This document shows positions 28,601-36,323 of a DNA stretch of 64,000 bases, one piece after another; the first letter of the stretch is position 1; each line of letters starts with the position of its first letter. A model generated the notes under the pieces. The model searched no databases, was not told the DNA's origin, and was given only the letters and a program-made list of their open reading frames with translations. The stretch is from Spirochaetae bacterium HGW-Spirochaetae-1 (GTDB taxonomy: Bacteria > Spirochaetota > UBA4802 > UBA5550). The DNA lies in contig PGXY01000011.1 in NCBI GenBank assembly GCA_002839375.1, forward strand, positions 124,001 through 188,000, given 5' to 3'. A program made the translations under genes and the position numbers.

Positions 28601-31600
28601 AGCAGTTCCATCCTTTTCGCCAAACAGGGGTATAGCGGCATATTCCGTATAGTAAGCGATGAGTATAACAATCATGCCCTCGTTACCGTAACTCAGAGCA
28701 GTTCCGGGTTTCAGTTTCACCGGTTTGTTATTACTACCGGCAATGTCACACGCAATTCATCATCGGTCTATTCCAGCGTGACCTTCACCGGTTCCTTTGA
28801 TCATAACGGCTATCCCATTGTGAAGACTTCTACCGGATATAGCACAATAAATCCCTGGACCTGGGAAATGAAGCTGATCAATTTCACGAACAACACGGGA
28901 TTCGAAGCTGCCGAGATCAAACGGCCCGAGCTCATGACCCATATATCGACCTACAACTGGATCCAGGGCGACTACAACGGCGACGGCAAGACCGATATCG
29001 GCATCTTCCGGCTGAAGGACCGCACCTGGTACTTTGCCCTGACGCAGGGCACGGTGCCCGACATGGTGGACCGCGTGGACAACGGCATCGGTGGCCGATA
29101 TTACTTCGACTATATCAATTCCTCGACCCTGGATAACACGGGCAGCGACGATATTCCCGATCTTCCCATGAACTACAAGGTGTGTTCGAAACTCACCATG
29201 GAAGACGGGCAGGGGAACCGCGTCGTGACCCGGTACGGGTATGCCGACGGGTACGCCTTCTCGGCCTATATCAATGGGTACAAGGAGACCGATTACTTCG
29301 GGTTCAATACCTTTACGGTCACCGACGCCCTGGGCGGGAAGAATACCAGCACGTATTATAACGTACCCTACAGTGACTTCCGCATGAACCGCGCCCTGGC
29401 CGGGGCCGTGAAGGAGAACTGGTTCATCGGCTATGACCAGAAGGAGTATTCCAGGACGAAGTATGAGTATACATTGCATGAGATAAGCCCCCTAAATCCC
29501 CCGGGGGGGGACTTGAAGAGCTTTCTGGTGGAACCGGTGAAGGTGGAGAAGTATATAAAAGGAATACTTACCGAAACGCGGCGGTCGAATATTGTGCTGA
29601 CCGATGGGGAGTACGCCATGGAGAGCAAGACCGAGAGCGTTACGGACCACTACAGCGACGGTGTCCATGAACCGGAAGCGGTGTCATCGTACAGCGAATT
29701 TGAAAATATCGACGAGACAAACGAGATGCGTCTCACCACGAAGATTGATTTTCTCGACTCTGATCACGAGGTGACAAGCTCATACCGGTACGACAGCCGG
29801 GGAAACCTGGAGCGCGAGGTGAAGTCCTACACAGGCGGAACCTTGCAGAAACCCGACGATATCATTATGGCCTATGAGTATGACAGCTACGGCAACCGCA
29901 TAAAAGAGCAGAACCGCAGCGGTTCGCCCTGGCGTGAAACCGTGATCGAATACGACGAGGCCCTGAAGCAGTATGTGACGGCCCGGACAGCCAGGAGCGC
30001 CCAGCGCGACCTTACCACGGCGTATCACATCAACTACTCCTCGGCCTTCGGCGGGATCAGCGCCGTGGTTGACCCCAATGGCAATGCCACGCTCTTTGAG
30101 TACGACGATTACGGCCGCCTGGCCCGTCAGCGCGCCAATACCGACAGCGGCGTGCGCACTCTGAACGAATATTCATACAGTACAACCTTCCCGCTGCGGG
30201 GCAGTTTTACGCGTTTTACCGGTACGGCTGACCCGGCCGTGGAAATGGCGGCCTATGTGGACGGCATGGGCCGCACGATCCATACCGTGCAGGGTTATAC
30301 CGACGCCGACAGCGGCGACGCGCACTACACCAAAACGGGCCGCCTTGTCTACGATGCCCTGGGCAGACTTGTCCGCAAGAGCCAGACTTCGTGGGCCGCG
30401 GCTGCTGAGATGACAAAATTTGCGGCGAACACGCGGGATAAATATCCCACCATAACCGACTACGACGCCTCGGGCCGCACGAAGAAAGTGACCCTGCCGG
30501 CGGACCCCGGCGATGAGGGCCGCGAGACATCCATCACCTTCACCTTCAACGATCCCTGGGAGACCGTGGAGACCCACAGCGTGGGCCGCAGCAAGCGCAC
30601 GGTGAAGAACGCCCGGGGCCAGGTGCTTTATGTAGAAGATTTCGGCATGGGCGACGACGGAACAGAGTCGCGCGCCAGGATGGGCTTCGCCTATGACCTG
30701 GCGGGGAACCGGGTGAAGAAGATGGATCTCCCTTCTGGCCCCCTAAATCCCCCAGAGGGGGACTTAATGAGTATTGCGATAGACAATTCTCTCTTCAGTC
30801 CAGGTGAGAAGGATACTTCCGGCAGCAACATTGCCCAGTGGCAGTACGACGGTTTCGGCAGGGTGATATCGAGCTCGGACCCTGACCTGGGTTATACGGG
30901 CTTTACCTACACGGCCTACGGCGAAACCGCCGCGGTTACGGACGCCCGGGGATGGGTCACGACCATGGCCTACGACGGGTTCGGACGCCTCACGGAGAAG
31001 CGCGTGCCCGACTTTGAAAACCCGGCACAGAAGAAGGTGGTCCGATACCTCTACGACGAAATGCAGGGCTGCGAGAACGCCCTGGGTCGCCTCGTGGCCA
31101 TTGACGACCCGGCGCAGCGCAAGGAATTCTCCTACGACCGCATGGGCCGCGTGAAAAAAGAGGTGCGCGAGATATATCGTTCGGACCTCACCCCCGGCCC
31201 CTCTCCCGCGGGGAGAGGGGAGGTTTTTGTGACGCGCTTTGAGCACGACCTCCTGAACCGGAACAAGCGCATATCGTACCCCCGCGACCCGAAGAGTAAC
31301 CGCAGCATGACGGCCCTGTACACCTACAGCGCCTTCGGCGCCACGAGCCTGAAAGTTGACAACGGTTCCGATATAAAAGAAATCATTTCAAACATCGAAT
31401 ACAACGAGTTTGGCCAGATGACCGAAGTGACGCGGGGCAATAGTACCGTCACGAAATATACTTATGACGTTCGGGGACGCCTTGATAAACTGAATACGTC
31501 CGCAGGTGAGAGTTATGAATCCCGTAGTATTCAGAACGTGGAATATACATTCCGCGTAGATAACAGCATAAAGGCCGTGTCCAACAACACTGATATCGAC

Positions 31601-32044
31601 ACGGGCGTCGCAAACAACAGCGCCATAGAATACAGCTACACCTACGACGGCCTGAACCGCCTGAAGACCGCCAGCGGATCATATGTGAAGGACAGCCCCC
31701 TAACCCCCGGAGGGGGAATGCTGGAGGATCGTACATTCAGTCAAAGCTACACCTATGCCGCCAACGGCAACCTCATGAGCAAAACTATACACGACTCCGA
31801 AGGCCTGTACGGCTCAGACAGTACCACAAGCGACACCTGGAACTACGACTACGCCAACCACGCCGCCACCTCAATCGACACCACAGCTCATGGATATGAA
31901 AGATTCACCATGGAATACGACGCTTCCGGGAACATGATCCATCAGCACGACGCGCAGAAGAGCAAGTCCAAAACCATGGATTACGACGCCTCGAACCGCA
32001 TCCGCAAAGTCACGGACGAAGAAAAGTCTCGCGCCGCACCGTAG
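25601..32044 (+). CDS. SpvB/FG-GAP/RHS lipoprotein, truncated before the RHS core end
   Basis: 2147 residues. The lipoprotein signal peptide ends at C18 (VFSSC). Residues about 50-330 are the SpvB/TcaC N-terminal domain (INNYGTVNLGYTMDTPGG, then LSYSSSGGDGLAGIGWSLG). Seven FG-GAP/VCBS-type units such as GDFNGDGISDMVFF occur between about 375 and 1130. YD/RHS repeats (YDxxGRL, DPNGNATLFEYDDYGRLARQ) fill about 1300-2140. The frame ends at SRAAP, exactly where the second core copy reads on as KVSRRTVAGED: a deletion of about 50-60 bp with a frame change removes the join to the conserved core and tip. The full-length product would be a TcB/TcC-like encapsulating shell on the cell surface that carries a toxin tip. 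Confidence 0.88.
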   Translation: MKRIIILILMCLAVFSSCKEKYNDAYKQDLNDTAEMPSGTDAISSSTNQSGRENETAPKLNPLAGAAYVQPPQINNYGTVNLGYTMDTPGGRAGMQPQLGLSYSSSGGDGLAGIGWSLGTGLGVISRTTRNGELYYDHRDVFTFNGKRLVKVEGDDNDENGTYRLEIESGFSKFVLTEAESGGIWRVYDKAGTVTIFGEDRDSRIYRPDDESRTYIWNFTRSIDLNGNYMYAIYDTSDYDDKHILYLSEIRYTGNIRENTPARQWVRFEYKERDDEYVSKAPGFIMAMDRMLDRVVVGWDAPGFLGGGETDLWEYELVYEESEDSHRPLLMTVESSRNTTKPAFHYQEAQHLFTWQKVANPRYNDTEENPDATKFFEGDFNGDGISDMVFFNPETGYWRAAQGRREGGYTFPVYGNRFQGYDSDKKIQFFKGNVTGDYNGDGRSDIAFYLPETREFWVAEHNGSVFTFRNYGRQSITSLDIFSCEWFPGDYDGNGLSDTVLFNESTGEWILMRNTGGRFEFTKFSQHFRNLFRDDYSPNSNLDSTYTADDSDFGKDRGKVYFLNGDYNGDGRTDISLYDSRSGQWWVGENYRKAGSSSAVQFELKWKLYKVFTAPEQALFGHDRFSGDFNGDGLSDFLLFDKETAQWWIGETGDGTIRFRIFSRAPQFRDITRWLQGDFNGDGRTDIGFYSKTDNNFWIGEATPDGFRYRIYNNLSYGPDPDEVLATPLPKDEVKIEKGEAIVAGVSDPTRLVTYDYDHNIYEGRGEKVFVGHFTGSAAPEMLIYRMNYSDDLNIGWRKKSVSDGESAESVNIESNSMEIDPTHDSVHILNEGSTYRYMPTKDGILYHTVSSGTHYFNVIGNDGAWNDSIRLGAFSSTEISNFSIDQSLYFIDYFENSGLKSLFVLGNESDNDPVFYNVEGTTVTNYEIVYNGSTLSQEQFRTLLRDYGNYKNNLAFVSGTFTGNVTEILFVDMRESTHRWFLGAIDTTYKRVTFTDIMQSSSILFAKQGYSGIFRIVSDEYNNHALVTVTQSSSGFQFHRFVITTGNVTRNSSSVYSSVTFTGSFDHNGYPIVKTSTGYSTINPWTWEMKLINFTNNTGFEAAEIKRPELMTHISTYNWIQGDYNGDGKTDIGIFRLKDRTWYFALTQGTVPDMVDRVDNGIGGRYYFDYINSSTLDNTGSDDIPDLPMNYKVCSKLTMEDGQGNRVVTRYGYADGYAFSAYINGYKETDYFGFNTFTVTDALGGKNTSTYYNVPYSDFRMNRALAGAVKENWFIGYDQKEYSRTKYEYTLHEISPLNPPGGDLKSFLVEPVKVEKYIKGILTETRRSNIVLTDGEYAMESKTESVTDHYSDGVHEPEAVSSYSEFENIDETNEMRLTTKIDFLDSDHEVTSSYRYDSRGNLEREVKSYTGGTLQKPDDIIMAYEYDSYGNRIKEQNRSGSPWRETVIEYDEALKQYVTARTARSAQRDLTTAYHINYSSAFGGISAVVDPNGNATLFEYDDYGRLARQRANTDSGVRTLNEYSYSTTFPLRGSFTRFTGTADPAVEMAAYVDGMGRTIHTVQGYTDADSGDAHYTKTGRLVYDALGRLVRKSQTSWAAAAEMTKFAANTRDKYPTITDYDASGRTKKVTLPADPGDEGRETSITFTFNDPWETVETHSVGRSKRTVKNARGQVLYVEDFGMGDDGTESRARMGFAYDLAGNRVKKMDLPSGPLNPPEGDLMSIAIDNSLFSPGEKDTSGSNIAQWQYDGFGRVISSSDPDLGYTGFTYTAYGETAAVTDARGWVTTMAYDGFGRLTEKRVPDFENPAQKKVVRYLYDEMQGCENALGRLVAIDDPAQRKEFSYDRMGRVKKEVREIYRSDLTPGPSPAGRGEVFVTRFEHDLLNRNKRISYPRDPKSNRSMTALYTYSAFGATSLKVDNGSDIKEIISNIEYNEFGQMTEVTRGNSTVTKYTYDVRGRLDKLNTSAGESYESRSIQNVEYTFRVDNSIKAVSNNTDIDTGVANNSAIEYSYTYDGLNRLKTASGSYVKDSPLTPGGGMLEDRTFSQSYTYAANGNLMSKTIHDSEGLYGSDSTTSDTWNYDYANHAATSIDTTAHGYERFTMEYDASGNMIHQHDAQKSKSKTMDYDASNRIRKVTDEEKSRAAP
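29486..29514 (+). repeat. Palindromic repeat inserted in frame in the RHS gene, site 1
   Basis: CCCCCTAAATCCCCCGGGGG at 29488 is a palindromic element translated as PLNPPGGDL. The same short element occurs at 30737. It interrupts YD-repeat sequence without breaking the frame. Confidence 0.7.
30737..30768 (+). repeat. Palindromic repeat inserted in frame in the RHS gene, site 2
   Basis: CCCCCTAAATCCCCCAGAGG and GGGACTT (30739-30765) repeat the site 1 element and encode PLNPPEGDL. The following 18 codons (to about 30825) have no RHS character either. Confidence 0.7.
31186..31223 (+). repeat. Palindromic repeat inserted in frame in the RHS gene, site 3
   Basis: A GC-rich hairpin (CCCCTCTCCC at 31198 against GGGGAGAGGGG at 31210) encodes LTPGPSPAGRGE. 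The same hairpin family occurs outside genes near 34030, 36528 and 37788. Confidence 0.75.
31694..31720 (+). repeat. Palindromic repeat inserted in frame in the RHS gene, site 4
   Basis: GCCCCCTAACCCCCGGAGGG at 31695 is a shorter variant, translated as SPLTPGGGM between YD repeats. Confidence 0.65.
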
Positions 32045-32067
32045 CAGGAGAAGACCGGCAGATAGAG

Positions 32068-33207
32068 GTGCTGTATCCGTCCATGTATTTCGGCATAGAA
32101 AAACAGTATACGACGGGCGGCACGGAGATCGAAGAAAGCCATTGTGCGGTGAATAACGTGTACCTCAACGGTGTCCGGGTAGCGGTCGTTGCCCCTTCGG
32201 GCCAGGCCCTATATTACTTGACAGACCAGGTTGACTCCGTAAAGGTAGTGGTCAATGATTCGGGTCTGCCCATTAAGAGATTCGAGTATTTGCCCTACGG
32301 CGAGACGTGGTTCGAAGAAGGTGAAGGGAGTCACGCGCCGAAATACAATAGCCAGGAACTGGACCTGGAGACCGGGTATTATTTTTATAATGCGCGGCAT
32401 TACGATCCGGAGATAAACAGGTTTGTGACTGCCGACAATGTGATTGATGGTGAGTACGATACGCAGGGGTGGAATCGGTATATGTACTGTCATGGGAATC
32501 CGGTGATGTATTTAGATCCCACAGGACATGGAATTCTTGATATATTCAGAAGTGGGGGAGAAGCCTTAAACGAGGCTGGAACTAAATTGAATAAGGCTGT
32601 TAATAATTTAATACATGGAGAGCAAAAAGGAACAGAAGCAGAAATTAATCCAATTAAGAATGAAATGTTGAAAAATTACAATTCTAAAACAAAATCAACA
32701 AGAATTGGTAATACTAAAATAAATATGGCGCAAGTGACTGATCCTGAAAAAGCAATAAACGGAATGAATAATAAGACTCTGGACGTACTTGGAGATATGA
32801 CTAAAAAATTTGAACTGACGAGTATGACAATTAGTAGTTTAGCAAGAAAACCGTTATCAGATGATCCTAAAAAAGATCCACATAGATATGAGGAATATGA
32901 TAATGCAGGTGGCGGAAGAGGAGTTGATATAACGGATGTAACATCAAAAAAATATGGTTATGCTAGGTTGCAGGGAAAAACTGATTCTGATCCAAAATTT
33001 GAGCAAAAGAATGAATCATCATTAACGGAAAAAATTACAGATTATCTGAGAGATGACAAAAGGGTAAAACAAGTCATTACGCCGTGGAGAGTTATTGATA
33101 AATATAATCAAAGAGATCCAGAAAGACCCAATGAAATTTGGACAAATCCGTCTGGAGCAAGTAAAAATGATTGGCAACATAAAAATCATCTTCATTTTGG
33201 AACGTAA
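32068..33207 (+). CDS. RHS core end with AT-rich toxin tip 1 (possible M15-like peptidase), out of frame with the RHS body
   Basis: 379 residues from a GTG. Residues 1-155 are the RHS core end, over 90 per cent like the second copy by eye, finishing at the hallmark GNPVMYLDPTGHG. From there the DNA turns AT-rich and a unique tip begins. The tip has DPHRY (H272), GGGRGVDIT (D287) and a final NHLHFGT (H374, H376). An early His, a GR-G-VDI Asp block and a C-terminal HxH are the zinc-ligand pattern of M15-type D,D-carboxypeptidases, but the H-to-D spacing (15) is longer than usual, so the assignment is tentative. It follows the truncated RHS body in another frame; whether it is translated alone is unknown. 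An SH3-domain gene follows after 21 bp. Confidence 0.6.
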   Translation: MLYPSMYFGIEKQYTTGGTEIEESHCAVNNVYLNGVRVAVVAPSGQALYYLTDQVDSVKVVVNDSGLPIKRFEYLPYGETWFEEGEGSHAPKYNSQELDLETGYYFYNARHYDPEINRFVTADNVIDGEYDTQGWNRYMYCHGNPVMYLDPTGHGILDIFRSGGEALNEAGTKLNKAVNNLIHGEQKGTEAEINPIKNEMLKNYNSKTKSTRIGNTKINMAQVTDPEKAINGMNNKTLDVLGDMTKKFELTSMTISSLARKPLSDDPKKDPHRYEEYDNAGGGRGVDITDVTSKKYGYARLQGKTDSDPKFEQKNESSLTEKITDYLRDDKRVKQVITPWRVIDKYNQRDPERPNEIWTNPSGASKNDWQHKNHLHFGT

Positions 33208-33228
33208 AAACTAAGTAATAGGAGACTA

Positions 33229-33840
33229 TTGAAAATGAAAATTCTAAAATTAGTGCTTTTTGTTTCATTGATATTGTTTCAAGATAATTTTATCAAAGCA
33301 GATGAAAATGAGTTCGTTATTGCGATTGCTGATAATATTAATGTCAGGAGTGAACCAACTACAAGTTCATCAATATTATCTAAAGTTTATATCACAAAAC
33401 AAGTAATGATATTAAAAAGGAAAGGGAAAAAAATCAAACTAGGAGATATTGAAGGCGAATGGATATTTATAGATACTCGATCTTATGCTAAAGGAACTAA
33501 AAGTACTGTAAAAGGGTGGGCGTTCGATTATTATTTTGCAAAAATAAATGATTTTAAAAAAATGGATTCATTCAAATCCTGTTCCATCGAAGGTGTAGTT
33601 GGTGATTATCTATTATCCTATAAGTTTAATGATAATGGTGCATATAAGAGAAAAATATATAATGCTGAATCAGGAAAATACGATTTTATAGGTGGACATC
33701 TATATCGTTTAAAAGATGTAGTAGCGGCAATTGATGCTGATAAGAAATATGAATTATTTTATTTTACACCAAAAGGTATCTTATGTAGTCAACAGTATGA
33801 TGAAACTGGTCAGATCTGCTCTCAGTGCAAGGATAAATGA
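33229..33840 (+). CDS. Exported SH3-domain protein, candidate immunity protein for tip 1
   Basis: 203 residues with a signal peptide (about 1-24, ending IKADEN) and a bacterial SH3 domain (about 28-105; NINVRSEPTTSSSILSKV is the classical start and GEWIFID, GWAFDYY follow). The C-terminal half is unassigned. The DNA is AT-rich like the tip ahead of it. Bacterial SH3 domains bind peptidoglycan peptides, so a periplasmic protein shielding the wall, or binding a wall-cutting tip, would fit an immunity role. The pairing is inferred from position (21-bp gap) and shared base composition. Confidence 0.6.
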   Translation: MKMKILKLVLFVSLILFQDNFIKADENEFVIAIADNINVRSEPTTSSSILSKVYITKQVMILKRKGKKIKLGDIEGEWIFIDTRSYAKGTKSTVKGWAFDYYFAKINDFKKMDSFKSCSIEGVVGDYLLSYKFNDNGAYKRKIYNAESGKYDFIGGHLYRLKDVVAAIDADKKYELFYFTPKGILCSQQYDETGQICSQCKDK

Positions 33841-34062
33841 ACAGTCACGGTATTCACCCGACACTCGTCAGGAATAGTTTCTAGTTTAAAGCAAAAGTCT
33901 TACAGAAACTTTGGACTAGAAACTTGAAACTATTTCAAGTATTCACCTGACACTCCCCCGAAAAAAAATAAAGGCAGTCAATACTTCCCTTTAACACCAA
34001 CCAATCTCCGGACACCATGCCGGGTTTACCTCACCCCCAGCCCCTCTCCCACAGGAGAGGGG
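33841..34062. repeat. Post-immunity repeat, copy 1
   Basis: This 220-bp block begins right after the stop codon with ACAGTCACGGTATTCACCCG. It holds an inverted repeat (AGTTTCTAGTTTAAAG against GACTAGAAACT), then CCAATCTCCGGACACC, and ends with the GC-rich hairpin GCCCCTCTCCCACAGGAGAG at 34039. The same string of elements follows the second immunity gene (36324) and, degraded, the XRE gene (39657). Confidence 0.7.
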
Positions 34063-34105
34063 CGATTCGTAAGGAAATAACAGACGTTGTACAAAAATTA
34101 TGATC

Positions 34106-34192
34106 AGCCATCAACCGTCTCATCCCGCCCTCGGGCCAGAACGGCGGAGCAGGGAAAAACCAAAAAATATATTTCACATAAGATGAGCAGGC
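34106..34192. repeat. Repeat C, copy 1
   Basis: CATCAACCGTCTCATCCCGC and the following 65 bp, down to AAGATGAGCAGGCA, are almost identical to 36745-36831; the first 20 bp recur at 38878. The rest of the gap to the orphan RHS core (34193-34357) shows no gene I can support. Confidence 0.7.
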
Positions 34193-34357
34193 ATGGACGC
34201 CTGCGAAGGAAGGGCGCGAGGATGATCAGGATGATCTTCCGTAGCGCCCCGTGCAGTCCTATGTTTAGAATAAATCGCTTCGACGTTATGGACAGAGCGG
34301 CGGGATAAAATTGATAATCGATAATAACAGATAAAAAAAAGAAAAAGTTAGCGAGGC

Positions 34358-35662
34358 ATGGACGCCGAGCGGATAGGGCGTTCTACTCCAAGCAGGAGGC
34401 TTAAAAAAGAACGCCCGTTAGAGAGAGGCCAGGTCGTGGGAGAGTACTTCTACGACGACCAGGGATTCCGGGTGCGCAAAGTCTCGCGCCGCACCGTGGC
34501 AGGAGAAGACCGGCAGATAGAGGTGCTGTACCCCTCCATGTATTTCGGCATAGAAAAACAGTACACGGCCGGCGGCACGGAGATCGAAGAAAGCCACTGC
34601 GCAGTGAATAATGTGTACCTCAATGGTGTACGGGTGGCAGTCGTTGCCCCTTCGGGTCAGGCCCTTTACTACTTGACAGACCAGGTTGACTCGGTAAAAG
34701 TAGTGGTGAATGACAGCGGTCTGCCGATTAAACGGTTCGAGTATTTGCCCTACGGAGAAACCTGGTTCGAGGAAGGTGAAGGGAGCCACGCGCCGAAATA
34801 TAACTCGCAGGAACTGGACCTGGAGACCGGGTATTATTTCTATAATGCCAGGCATTATGATCCGGAGATAAACAGGTTTGTGACTGCCGACAATGTGATT
34901 GATGGTGAGTACGATACGCAGGGGTGGAATCGGTATAGTTATGTTAAAGGGAATCCTATAGCATATAAGGACCCGACGGGGCATGAGGCTGACTATTTTG
35001 CAAGCACTGGTGGAGAAATGCCAAGTTTTGGTCAGATGTGGAATTTTCTGACTGGCAAGGGGGGAGGACAAGGAGGCGGTAAGAGTGATTCATCTGGTGT
35101 AAAAGAAAAATTGCAAAATGTTAAAATTAGGGAAGTAAATAATAAAGCAAAACAATATATAAATCAATACGATAAAGTTGCACCAAATGGAGATTCCGCA
35201 TGCAATGTTTCTTTAGTTGCAATGTTTACTGGTGAAGATCCAAATAAAATAAGAGCAGAAATTAGGAAAAAATATGGAGACTCTCAGAATGAAGATTATC
35301 TTATTAAGTATTTAAAAGATGATAAAAAATACAATGTTAAAGCAATAACAAAATATTCAAAAGATGGCAATGCCCCAACTGAAGATGATTTCTCGAAAAT
35401 GAGAGAAGAAATAGATAGTGGAAAAAAAGTATTTTATCATATGAAAGGTCACTATACAATGTTGAAGGGTTATCGTGAAAAAGATGTTGATGGTGAAAAA
35501 TCTTATGAATATATTTTCAATGACCCAGGAGGAGATAGGAAAATAAAAGGATACTATTCAAGGAATTTGCCTTTAGAAAGTGGGAAAGATACAACCTATT
35601 CTCAATCGATGCTAGAAAAAATAGGAATAAAAGGGAGGACGTGGTCAGTTGAAGAGAAATAA
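34358..35662 (+). CDS. Orphan RHS core end with AT-rich toxin tip 2 (papain/C39-like peptidase)
   Basis: 434 residues as an open frame; homology to the RHS core begins near 34427 (GQVVGEYFYDDQGFRVRKVS), so the ATG at 34358 may not be a true start and this is probably a silent cassette. The core ends with GNPIAYKDPTGHE near residue 210. The tip then has DSACNVSLVAMF (C282), GHYTMLKGY (H365) and FNDPGG (N388/D389), the Cys-His-Asn/Asp order of papain-like C39-type peptidases. A cytosolic or periplasmic protease toxin is the likely role. An immunity-like gene overlaps its end by 14 bp. The tip is AT-rich compared with the core. Confidence 0.68.
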   Translation: MDAERIGRSTPSRRLKKERPLERGQVVGEYFYDDQGFRVRKVSRRTVAGEDRQIEVLYPSMYFGIEKQYTAGGTEIEESHCAVNNVYLNGVRVAVVAPSGQALYYLTDQVDSVKVVVNDSGLPIKRFEYLPYGETWFEEGEGSHAPKYNSQELDLETGYYFYNARHYDPEINRFVTADNVIDGEYDTQGWNRYSYVKGNPIAYKDPTGHEADYFASTGGEMPSFGQMWNFLTGKGGGQGGGKSDSSGVKEKLQNVKIREVNNKAKQYINQYDKVAPNGDSACNVSLVAMFTGEDPNKIRAEIRKKYGDSQNEDYLIKYLKDDKKYNVKAITKYSKDGNAPTEDDFSKMREEIDSGKKVFYHMKGHYTMLKGYREKDVDGEKSYEYIFNDPGGDRKIKGYYSRNLPLESGKDTTYSQSMLEKIGIKGRTWSVEEK

Positions 35663-36323
35663 TATTATCGCAAACATTATTCTTACATTATTAATATTTT
35701 CTATATTCAATGCTTATTCTAAAGATCATCCAATCTCTTTAATTGATTGCAATGAAGATGAATGGGTGGCTAGAGTAGAAAAAGCGAAGAATAAAATTAT
35801 TGCATCATCGGTACATGTGACAGAAGGAAAATATAATTATATTCCTGAAAACTTGGTTGATAATAAGACTGATACATGTTGGTGCCCTGACAATAATGGT
35901 ATTAATCAATTTGTCATTATTAAAATACCTAAAAAATCAAAAGGATTCCGAATTTCAAACGGAGTTGGAAAATCAAAACAATTATATTATGAAAATAATC
36001 GAGTAAAAACTTTGTACTGGGCGTTAATATCTGAAAGAATTTATGAGTCTGAAGAAGAGATGGAAAATGATTCGTGTAGAGCGCGAGACCCGAATCTAAA
36101 ATATGGCGTAGCTTTTCAAACACCGCCTGGGCTTAAATTAATTCAAATTATTGATACACCCGAACCACAAAAAATATTGTTTAAAAATTATGAATATTTT
36201 TCTTGGGAGTTAAATAATTTAAAAAAATCTCAAAACGTCTATCTGGTAATAAGTATTACTGATATATATAAAGGTTCGAAGTATAATGATACATGTATTT
36301 CAGAAATAGAGATTATTCCTTAG
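35649..36323 (+). CDS. Exported discoidin-like protein, candidate immunity protein for tip 2
   Basis: 224 residues starting at a TTG inside the end of the tip 2 gene (14-bp overlap), which implies coupled translation. A signal peptide (about 1-24) precedes a region with the look of a discoidin (F5/8 type C) or NADase-type glycan-binding domain: ASSVHVTEGKYNYIPENLVD, then NKTDTCWCPDNNGINQFVII. Cysteines at CWC and later could form disulfides. The overlap and matching AT-rich composition make it the probable immunity partner of the C39-like tip. No catalytic residues are visible. Confidence 0.62.
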   Translation: MKRNNIIANIILTLLIFSIFNAYSKDHPISLIDCNEDEWVARVEKAKNKIIASSVHVTEGKYNYIPENLVDNKTDTCWCPDNNGINQFVIIKIPKKSKGFRISNGVGKSKQLYYENNRVKTLYWALISERIYESEEEMENDSCRARDPNLKYGVAFQTPPGLKLIQIIDTPEPQKILFKNYEYFSWELNNLKKSQNVYLVISITDIYKGSKYNDTCISEIEIIP

